From Amanita rubescens (taxonomy: Eukaryota > Basidiomycota > Agaricomycetes > Agaricales > Amanitaceae): a stretch of 64,000 nt of DNA. Numbering within the stretch: position 1 is the stretch's first letter; every line of letters begins with the position of its first letter. Where the stretch lies: NCBI GenBank assembly GCA_015039365.1, contig WION01000196.1, forward strand, positions 1-64,000. Direction: 5' to 3'. The position numbers were made by a program, and so were the translations under genes. Positions 1 through 10,384 of the stretch are shown here, piece after piece. A model generated the notes under the pieces. The model was given only the letters and a program-made list of their open reading frames with translations. It was not told where the DNA came from and made no database searches.

Positions 1-180
1 GAATTTGTGAATTTTGCAGCTTTTGAGTACTTTTGCAAAAAATTTTGTGCAGTTCTGCACAATTTAGCCTATTCTAGACACCTGAAAAAGGACACAAAAG
101 GATAGGGGGGCATGACTTTTTCTGGCTTTTTCTGCTTTTGCAGACTTTTTCCAATTTTTATGGTCATAAAATGAGGCAAA

Positions 181-340
181 AGTGGAAAAAGGTGGAAAAA
201 GGTGGAAAAAGGTGGAAAAAGGTGGAAAAAGGTGGAAAAAGGTGGAAAAAGGTGGAAAAAGGTGGAAAAAGGTGGAAAAAGGTGGAAAAAGGTGGAAAAA
301 GGTGGAAAAAGGTGGAAAAAGGTGGAAAAAGGTGGAAAAA
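181..340. repeat. 10-bp minisatellite, 16 tandem units
   Basis: Sixteen consecutive decamers. The first reads AGTGGAAAAA and the other fifteen read GGTGGAAAAA without a mismatch. The array is purine-only on the plus strand and creates open frames on both strands simply because it has no stop. Those frames have no other coding signature. The lack of variation suggests recent expansion. Confidence 0.97.
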
Positions 341-994
341 GCCATGTTGCAAAAGGATGCAAAATGAACTGCACCTTTTCCTGATGTCTTGATATGGCAT
401 ACCCCATGATGACAACAATGGAGTATTATTGTGATTAATGCAATTTGCATTAATCCCCTATCAATGCCCTGGGATGGATAGTGAAGCCAGACCTTCCTAG
501 ATGGCATTGTGCACATGGGTGGACCAGGGTAGACCAACCTCTACAAAGCGAGATAGTAACTCTCATGTTGCCAGATCACAATAAAGCACCTATGCCAAGT
601 TTGCCAGAAGTTGATTCTCAACATAAAACTCAATTCCTCTCTTCATTCTCTTCAATCTTGTGTGACTGTTCTTTTCTGAGCCTAGTATCACATCATATTC
701 ACATGTGCACTGCCCCATTATGTCTATGACACTATAAATCTCAAGACTGCCAGTGGGGACATATAAGCAATAGAATTCAAATTACAACACCAATAATGTC
801 TACATCAGAGAGAAAATTTGAGACAGATGCATAGGCAGCCAAGGGAACACATATGAGAAAGTTGATCTATGTGCAGATAAATATGATCTCAATGCAGAGG
901 TGGTGCAGCTAATAAATCACCTGGATACCATGCCATGTGTTTCAGCCTGCCATAAATTGTTCATAAGTAGTCCATGACTAGGCAAAGTACATAC
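341..994. other. CpG-poor stretch downstream of the G-domain gene
   Basis: No convincing exon was found. It lies 3' of the minus-strand G-domain gene and may hold its last short exon and 3' UTR, because the conserved exon ending near 995 is followed by a good donor (GTATGT). Base composition matches the CpG-depleted domain that continues to about 7.6 kb. Confidence 0.4.
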
Positions 995-3900
995 CATCAA
1001 TATGAGTTGGCACCTGCCTATGGAGTAATGTGACAAAATCATGATGACCAGAGTGCATAAAGTTAGGAGTAATGTCAGTCTTCAGCTTCTGGACATAGCC
1101 TTTTTGCTTGTATTGATCCAAGGCCTCTGTGACTGATGGCAGAAATGGTTTATTGATCCAAAAGGATAGCTTGGCAATGATAACAATTGCTTGAAAGTTT
1201 AAGCATAAATACAGTAAATGAAAGAAATAATTTACAAACTAAGATCTGGCAATCAGTTATCTTATTCTGCAATGGCATCAGTTGTTTGCTACACACTGGA
1301 AAAGAAACAAATAAAAACCTTGATGTTCCTTTCCTTGTCTCTAAACATGAACTTGCTGGCTGCAAAGTCCCTTTGCTTGTCTCCAAACATGGAGCAAAGT
1401 TCACCCTAGTAGTTATCAGATAGAGTAAAGCATCCAATGTATCATCAGACCTACAGGCTAGCATGCAAGCCAATATCAACATCAAAATCTCATGAACCAG
1501 CAAGGCTACTCACCTGGAAATCGAGGAAAGTGATATAAGTGAGACTAATGATCACATGAGGTGGCAGTGGGCCAGCTGGAATCTTACAATCTGTGATGAT
1601 AATAATGTAAAAGGAAGGCATGTTGGAAAAGATATGGCAACATGCTCACTTTCTATAATGATATATTGAACATCAGTGAATTGAAGAATGTACTAAGATC
1701 AGAAAATTTGCAATGTCACTCACAAGCTGTTGGTCAAAGGAAAAGAAGTCATGAGACTGCCTGTCACAAAATATACTATGTCATTCACTCCCTGTCAGTC
1801 ACAGGAAAAAATGTGATGAGACTGCCTTGGAGAGAATATACAATGTCACTCACTTGCTATTGGTCACAGGATTGAAAGAGCTTTTCACAAAATGTGCAAC
1901 ATCACTTACCAGCTGTTGGCCATAGATGAGACTGCCTTTCTCAAAATGTCCAATGTCACTTACTTCCTGTTGGCCATATTGATGAGACTGTCTTTCATAA
2001 AATGTGCAATGTCACTCACAGACTGTTGATCATAAGAAAAAATGTGATGAGACTGCCTTTCACAAAATGTGCAATGTCACTCACTTGCTGTTGGTCATAG
2101 GATAAAATGTGATGAGACTGCCCATCACAAAATGTGCAATGTCACTAACTCGCTGTTGGTTATAGGAAAAGATGCAATGAGATTGGCTTTCACAAATTGT
2201 GATAATGTCACCTACAGACTATTGGTCATAGAAAAAGATGTGATGAGACTGTTTTTCACAAAATGTGAAATGTTACTCACTTCCTGTTGATCAGTTCAAT
2301 ATGGTGCTGAGATTGCCTTCAATAAAATGTGCAATGCCACTCACAAGCTATTGGTCATGGAATAAATGTGATGAGACTTCCTTCCTTTCACACAATGTGC
2401 AATGTCACTCACAGACTGTTGGTCATAGGAAATGCTGTTTACAAAATGTGTAATGTCACTCACAGACTGTTGGTCACAGGAAAAGAGCCAATTCACAAAA
2501 TGTGCAATGTCACTCACAAGCTGTTGGTCATAAGAAAAGATCTGATGACACCACCATTCACAAAATGTGGAATACAGTCACTCACTCCCTGTTGATGATA
2601 GGAAAAGATGTGATGAGACTGCTGTTCACAAAATGCACAATGTCATTCACTTCCTGTTGGTCATTCAAGGAAAAGATGTGATGAGATTGCCTTTCACAAA
2701 AAGTGCAATGTCACTCACAGACTGTTGGTCATAGAAAAAGAATGTGATGAGACTGCCTTTCACACAATGTTCAATGTCACTCACTTGCTGTTGGTCATAG
2801 GGAAAGATCTGATGAGGCTGCCTTTCACAGAATGTGTACTGTCACTCACTTGCTGTTGGTCATAGGAAAAGATGTTTGGACTTTTATTATTATTACAAAT
2901 CACACAACATCAGTGACTCACTTGCTGGTTGTCATAGGAAAAAATGTGATGAGACTGCCTTTCACAAAATATGCAATGTCCCTCACATACTGTTGGTAAA
3001 ACATGTAATGAGACTGCCTTTCACAAAATGTGCAATGTCACTCACTTGCTGTTGGTCATTGGAAAAGATGTGATGAGATTGCCTTTCACAAAATGTGCAA
3101 TGTCACTCACTTGCTGTTGGTCATAGGAAATGATGTGATGAGACTGCCATTTATAAAATGTGCAATGTTACTCACTTGCTGTTGGTCATTGGGGAAGATG
3201 TGATGAGCCTTCCACAAAATGAACACCACTCACAGACTGTTGGTTATAGAAAAGGTGTGATGAGATTGCCTTTTACAAATTGTGCAATGTCACTCACAAG
3301 CTGTTGGTCATAGGAAAAGATGTGATGAGGCTGCCTTTCATCAAATGTCACTCACTTCCTGCTAAAGATGTGATAACTTGACTGCCTTTCACAAAACATC
3401 ACTCACTTGCTGTTGGTCATAGGAAAAGATACAATGAGACTGCATTTACAACAAGATGTCCATTGAATGCCACTGTGTCACTCACTTGCTGTTGGTCATA
3501 GGAAAAGATGTGACAAGACTGGGGCCTTCCACAAAATGTCTAATATCACTTACTTCCTGTTGGTTGTAGGATAAAATGTGATGAGACTGCAATTAACAAA
3601 ATGTCTATGTGACTCACACGCTGGAGTCAGTCATAGGAAAAGATATGATGAGACTGCTTTTCACGGAATGTGCAATGTCACTCACAAACTGTTGATTATA
3701 GGAAAAGATATGATGATGAGAATGTCTTTAACAAATGTCCAATGGTCACCATGTCACTCACAAACTGTTCCATGGTTAGAGGAAAAATGTGATGAGGCTG
3801 CCTTTCACAAAATGTCCAATATCCAAGTCACTCACAAGCTGTTGGTCATAGAAAAAAATGTGATGAGACTGCCTTTTACAAAATGTCCAATGTCACTCAC

Positions 3901-6900
3901 TCGCTGTTAATCATAGGAAAAGATGTAATGAGGCTGCCTTTCACACAGTATATGTAGTATAATGTCACTCACAAGCTATTTGTCATAGGAAAAAATGTGA
4001 TATTATGTCACTATGTCACTCACTCGCTATTGGTCAAAGGAAAAGATGTGATGAGATTGCCAAGTTTTCACAAAATATCCAATCATTTTACTCACTTGCT
4101 GCCATTGGTCATGGGGAAAGACATGATGAGGCAGCCTTTCACAAAATGTGCAATGTCACTCACTTCCTGTTGGTTATAGTACAGGGAAAGTACTGCCTTT
4201 CACATAATATGTAATGTCACTCACTCTCTGTTGGTCATGAGGAAATATGTGATGAGACTGCCTTACACAAAACATGCAATATCACTCACAAGCTGTTGGT
4301 CATAGGGAAAGTGCCTTTCACAACAAGTGCAATGCCATGACTCACTTCCTGTTCATTGTAGGAAGAGATATTTTTCTCAAATTGTACAATGTCACTCACA
4401 GACTGTTCAAGGTCATAGTAAAAGATGTGGTGAGGTGACTGCCTTTCACAAAATGTCCAATGTCACTCACAAACTGTTGATCATTGGAAAATATGTGATG
4501 AGACTGCCTTTCTCAAAATGTGCAATTCCATAACTGACCCCCTGTTGATCATAGTAGGGAAAGATGTGATGAAACTGTCTTTCACAGAATGTGCAATGTC
4601 ACTCACTTGCTGTTTATGAAATGAGATGTGATTTTCACAACATGTGCAACTTATGATGTCACTCACAGACTGTTGGTCATAGCAACAGATGTGATGAGAT
4701 TGCCTTTCACAAAATGTGCCATGTCCCTCACATACTGTTGGCAAAAGATGTAATGAGACTGCCTTTCACAAAATGTGTAATGTCACTCACTTCCTGTTGG
4801 TCATAGTAGGAAAAGATGTGATGAGATTTCCTTTCACAAATTGTGCAATGTCACTCACAAGCTGTTGGTCATAAGAAAGATGTGATGAGACTGCCTTTTC
4901 CAAAATGTGCAATGTCACTCACTCGCTGTTGGTCATAGGAACAATGTGATGATACATACTGCCCATCACAAAATGTGCAATATCACTCACTCGCTATTGG
5001 TCATGGTATATGATGAGACTTGCCTTTCACAAAATGTGGAATATAGTCACTCACTCCCTGTTGGTCATATGGAAAGATGTGATGAGATTGCCTTCCACAC
5101 AAATCTTCAACGTTGCTCACATCCTGTCAGTCATAGGGAAACAATGCATAGAACAGTTTTTTCAGTAATATTTACAATGTTACTCACATACTGTTGGCAA
5201 TAGGCAAAATTTTGATGAGGTCATCTTTTGAACAACTAAATCAGCTTGACATGTTGCTAACCACCTATGTTTTATAGGAAGACATGCAATTTTGCTGCTT
5301 TTCACAAAACTTGCAATATCACTTACAATCTGTAGAACAAATGAATGTGTCCAAATTGTCCTGTACAAAATGGCCATCATCACTCACTTCCTTTTAGAAT
5401 GGAATTAGCATCATGAATTTGGAAAAAAGAATGCACTGCACTAACTCTCTTTTCAATGCCATAGTGTTCATATCATGAATTCACACCTCACAAAAGGATC
5501 ACATACATCCTATTTGTCTTGGAATAGCTTGTGAAGAGGCTTTGAAAAGGAGGAATATCTACCATCTGTTGTTTTGGGACAAGATGTAATGCTAATGAGC
5601 AGACAGGAAGGAAATGTCACTTGCTTTCTGTTATTGATTCAATGAAGTTGAGACTTGCTTTCAGATAATTATATGTCACCCAACTTTCTATTGTTCATTG
5701 AGTTACATGTCTGGTACCTGCACAAAAACCAATGTTGCTTACTTTCTTTAAGTAGATCAGATGTGGTGTGAAGCAGTGTTGTATTACATACTCACCCCCT
5801 GTCCATGAGAGACTGGATTAACAACTCTGCTTACAATGATAGATTGGCAACTCACTTGCTATTGGTCATATGATGCACCATGGGACCATTTACAAAAGAA
5901 ATCAAAATTAAGTCATGGCACTCACTTCCTGTAGATTATGAGACAACACTGTTGATCACAAAAAGAAGCACTGTTACTCACAAACTGTCTTACCCACTGA
6001 TATCAATATCATCAGATCTTGCACCAAGAATATGGTGAAAACTAACCTGCCCTTCATCCAGTTGTTCATTGATCATCTGAATCATGACTAATCTTGTTTT
6101 CATGTGAAGGCATTGGAGTGTTACTTACTTCCTGATGAACTTTGAAAGTATTTATCATTCCATATGAAGGCCACCTACTGCCCTGTCCACCTATTACCAT
6201 TTAAAGCTTTCTGTGCTAATGTGCAGTTTGACAAGAATACACACCCAGAAATGTGGAAATTTTGAAAAAATTACAAGAATGACTTGATCCCATGTCCACC
6301 AATCTTTGTGTTTCAGAACATGTCTGAAGTTTGAACAATGTTGATGTTAATAAGTAACATGTTGAATGTTTAAGTGACCCTCACTGAAGTGCAGATTTAA
6401 CACAAAGGTCAAGATTATTCATCTGTGTTGAAACAAATAGTTGATGTATGCTGTCATCATCTATTGCATCAGCAGTTTTCTGAGTTAATTCAGCACAATT
6501 CTTGTCCAGTAAATCCATGTCTATGAAACAATATTAATCCCATCTTTTGGCAGAAAGAAAAATCTTACCTTCCAATCGTACACATGCCTTGGGAGGATAT
6601 TTGGTGTTCAAAACTTTAGGAAGATATACTGTCTGAAAAGTGGTTTCAGCAACTTCCCTGGCTCTCCCCCACTTATCTTCATCATGTGCATCAGTCAAGT
6701 TGACAAATTCACTGGATATTTGACCATCAAATTTAGTGAATATAACCACCAAAGGAACTGTTGAGGAAATATTTACTGGTCAACACACTGTAAAATTAGT
6801 ATTTAGCAATAGTTACCTTTGCCTGTTCCTTTATTAAAGAATTCAAGTTCTGCAGGTAGGATGGGACGAGGACTGTCCATGGGTATGCAGTACCTACAGG

Positions 6901-7548
6901 AAGCCAGGTCAGCCAGTACTGTAAAGAGATAGAGCAAGATACCAAATTGCATGCAACTGGTTTTTCAGCTCAGTTTCTGCAGACTTCTTTTCAATGAACC
7001 TCCAAGCAGCATCCAATTCCTCAGTTGAACCTGATTCAAAACCCTGAGAGTCATGGAAGATAAAGTTACTTCCAGGGTATGTAATTTGATGCTCAATATC
7101 ATGCAGGCCTCTCTGTTAGAGTCATTTGCATGTGAATAAGTCCATACATCATCATCTAACTCACCTCATGTGATGGCACCAAATGAATAGGAGACTGTAC
7201 AAGCTGATTACCTGCAAGAAATTCAAAATCAAAGGAAGCACAAAACTCAAACTGACTGTAGTACCACTCTTGTCATATATGATGGCAATTGTCCCCTTTG
7301 CTACACCACAGACCTTCTCAAGGATGGTTGTCTTGCCTGCATTAGCCCTCCCAATAAGAAGGATGTGAAAGTGCGGGCATTGATAGCGTTCCCTGAGCTC
7401 TTGAACATGTGTCTCAGAGTCTGTATCTGCAGTGATATATGTCAGCCAAGGATTAGCAATGCTAAGTCACACAAATTAGCCTACTACTCAAAGAACTTGA
7501 AGGTGCACCACTAGTTGTAGCTGCCATGACTGAAGACGAAGTACTCAT
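995..7548 (-). CDS. G-domain (P-loop GTPase-like) protein with a giant micro-exon array
   Basis: The start is ATG at 7548-7546. Recognisable exons follow on the minus strand. Exon 2 carries the Walker A motif GRANAGKT (about 7310-7360). Next come an exon with NQLVQSPIHL, an exon with FHDSQGFESGS (about 6950-7115), an exon with MDSPRPILPAELEFF, an exon with VVIFTKFD (6570-6765, a G4-like TKFD), an exon with LLDKNCAELTQKTAD, and an exon ending in FSKFPHFW (about 6200-6320). A 30-nt exon lies at 6047-6076. C-terminal conserved exons are PAGPLPPHVIISL (about 1513-1589) and AKLSFWINKPFLP (995-1172). Agaricomycetes carry many such G-domain proteins of unknown role. Between the two conserved halves lie about 70 intron-like units. 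With canonical borders, the last two exons do not join in a single frame to what precedes them, so extra small exons or pseudogenisation are possible. The 3' end is undefined. Confidence 0.75.
1650..6131 (-). repeat. Array of ~70 intron-like units separated by single triplets
   Basis: On the minus strand every unit ends in an acceptor (consensus TTTTCCTATGACCAACAG). Exactly three variable bases follow, then a donor (GTGAGTGACATTGC). Unit spacing is 46-79 bp with a mode of 65, so each inferred intron is about 43-76 nt. The 70 triplets are CAA 13, GAA 11, CTT 8, TCT 8, CGA 5, AAA 4, TTT 4, GGA 3, TAT 3, AGA 2, GGG 2, GAT 2, and ATG, ATT, GTG, CGT and CTG once each. None is a stop. Donors are mostly GTGAGT, with some GTAAGT or GTTAGT and one GC donor (GCAAGT, near 5620). 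Units nearest the G-domain exons (5.2-6.1 kb) are the most diverged. Those at 1.7-5.2 kb are similar to each other. Splicing itself is inference. Confidence 0.85.
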
Positions 7549-8593
7549 GTTTTGCTAGGATCAAGATCAGATTGTTTGATTGACTCAAGTCTCGGAGGGG
7601 GTGGTGAAAGGGAAATGCCCACAAGAGATAATGGAAAAAGGCAGAGACAGCTGGGTGTGTGAACTTGAATCAAGACAGAGTCAACACTGGATGACTCTGT
7701 ATCTGAACTCTGGATTAAGATAGCAGCAAGTTCAATGATGTGGCTTGACCTACCAGTACGTGAAGGTAGATGGCGTGTGCTGGGTCGAGATCAGATGACC
7801 GTGGGATAGGTGACAGCTGGCCAGAAACGATGCGTTTCAAGGTCAAGACTAGTACTTGGGCTTGAGCGCGCACAGACTCGCGATGCGAGTGTACTGCCTG
7901 GCGCAAAATCGAACAGTGCGTCTGGTCAAAGGGTCGAGAGCGCGCGGGACTATAACTTGTTCACGAGGCTGCACTGACCCCAGGAAGCTCTCAGGTCCAG
8001 TCACATTACATATTTGGATATCTTCTCCATTCAGTAACGTGGGTTACCCCGTCCCGTATTCCTTCCGATATTCTAGCTCTTTCTCGAAACTACGGAACTC
8101 TCAGGTGACGCAATTCACTACGACGGGCGTTCGCTCAAGAGCTCCGTCCCTGGATCGGATGGCGTTAGTCCATAACAGGGCCACTAGTAGGTAACTACTG
8201 TGGGTCCCCGACTCCCCGTGCTGAGCTCAGATCATGATCGATGATCGATGATCGACGATCGTCTATATAGTAAATGAAGTACATTCGACCACTACACTTT
8301 CAGGTTCCGCTCCTCAGGCTTCTCTCAACGACGCCCGTATTATTTCCTAGAAACTATACGATCAAATCCTATAACAGCTGTTCTTGATACCCTGTATTGC
8401 GGTCTTCAGATCACCCTATATTCGCAAACATGCAAATCTGTACGCGCTCGTCGTCGTGTTGCATGATCATGTGCCATGGACGTTGTGGGCGTCTATCTTG
8501 AAAAAAAGCTGTGGATAAGCTGTGACAGGACTCGAGGGCGCTAAATTGCATACCTTTCCTTTGCGTAGATTCCACGACTCGAAGCCTGCCACT
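7549..8593. other. Intergenic region between divergent genes
   Basis: No coding exon is supported. It lies between the start of the minus-strand G-domain gene and the start of the plus-strand MLKL-like gene, so it should hold both promoters. Sequence composition changes here: CpG is rare before about 7.6-7.85 kb and frequent after it. Confidence 0.5.
8231..8262. repeat. Short GATC-rich direct and palindromic repeat
   Basis: About 30 bp consist almost entirely of tandem copies of ATGATCG and CGATCGT, giving many GATC sites. It lies about 330 bp upstream of the MLKL-like gene. It could be a protein-binding site or simply a microsatellite. Confidence 0.6.
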
Positions 8594-9360
8594 ATGCGTT
8601 TCTTTCAGACCTTCGCCTCAGCTTCCGTTAAGTCAGGTACCCAGGCCGCTGCCGTTGCAGTCCCAGGCTTAGGAGGTGTCGGAGAGATTCTCTCTGCCAT
8701 TATCATGCTATGTGACAGCGTCCCTCAGGACAGGTACATAAGATACCTCTCACGGTGCAATTATTCTCTGACCGGTTTGCATAGAGATGCTGCCCGCAGG
8801 CTGGCAGAGAGATGTCAGCAATTGCACAAGGCTTTGGAGCAGTACGAGCAAACGCCTTTGCCTCATCGCACAGTCCGATATAGGGCTGACGTGTTTAAGT
8901 CCGTTATCTGTCCCTCGACGATACAATGATTTTACTCACCAAGTGTAGATGTCTTAAGAAGGTCAAGGATACGATGGAGAAATGGTCCGGGAAAGGCTGG
9001 CCTCGCATGTTAGTAAATCAGGAGAAATTCGAGAGGGACGTCGATGATTGCAGCAGCAAAATATTGGACTGCTTTACAATCTTCACGGTGAGCACTTTGC
9101 GTCTGGATTGTGAAAGGGATAGTGTCATGATTTTTCAGACTGCCTCCCAAATGGAATTGCTGGCACAGTGCCAGGATGGGGTGGAAAGGCAGAAAAAAGG
9201 CCTGAAAGAGAGTCGTGATGGCGACTATCATCGTAAAACGAGTTTCTTGAGAGCGTTTGACGCTGTCAAATTCATGTTGGCCCGGGTAGTGACAAATATG
9301 GTTATGCATAGCCTCGGAGCGCCCTCGGGCCTTTTTTTTTCTAAGTCGTTTGGTATTTGA
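8594..9360 (+). CDS. MLKL N-terminal-domain-like small protein
   Basis: Four exons can be read. Exon 1 starts at ATG 8594 (MRFFQTFASASVKSG) and contains the motif VPGLGGVGEILSAI. Exon 2 carries ARRLAERCQQLHKALEQYE, with donor GTCCGT. Exon 3 begins near 8948 with LKKVKDTMEKW. Exon 4 begins near 9140 with ASQMELLAQCQDGVE and reads to TGA at 9358-9360. The phases fit. The N-terminal pattern (small hydrophobic stretch, glycine loop, helices) matches the domain that Agaricomycete proteins share with the four-helix bundle of mixed-lineage-kinase-like proteins, where it usually precedes a kinase or repeat domain. Here nothing follows it, so this is either a stand-alone helical protein or a truncated relative. 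Family assignment is by pattern recognition only. Confidence 0.6.
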
Positions 9361-9446
9361 TCCTTGATTATTGATCTGAAGACCATCGCTGTTATCAACT
9401 GGATGCCACTAATATTAGATCCTAACAATCACAAACAGATAACATC

Positions 9447-10363
<917 letters not shown>

Positions 10364-10384
10364 CTTCCCACCGTTAGTTTAGTT

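Noticed and set aside
138..418. Overlapping open frames on both strands across the decamer repeat
   Set aside because: They exist only because the repeat has no stops; no start context, introns or non-repetitive coding sequence supports them.
1642..5383. Many 60-110-codon frames on both strands within the array, and the idea of a CRISPR-like repeat/spacer structure
   Set aside because: The frames are by-products of the 65-bp repeat. The variable part is only 3 nt and the context is a eukaryotic gene, so CRISPR does not apply.
7856..8194. 112-codon plus-strand frame upstream of the MLKL-like gene
   Set aside because: No introns, no motif and poor coding composition; it lies in a promoter region.
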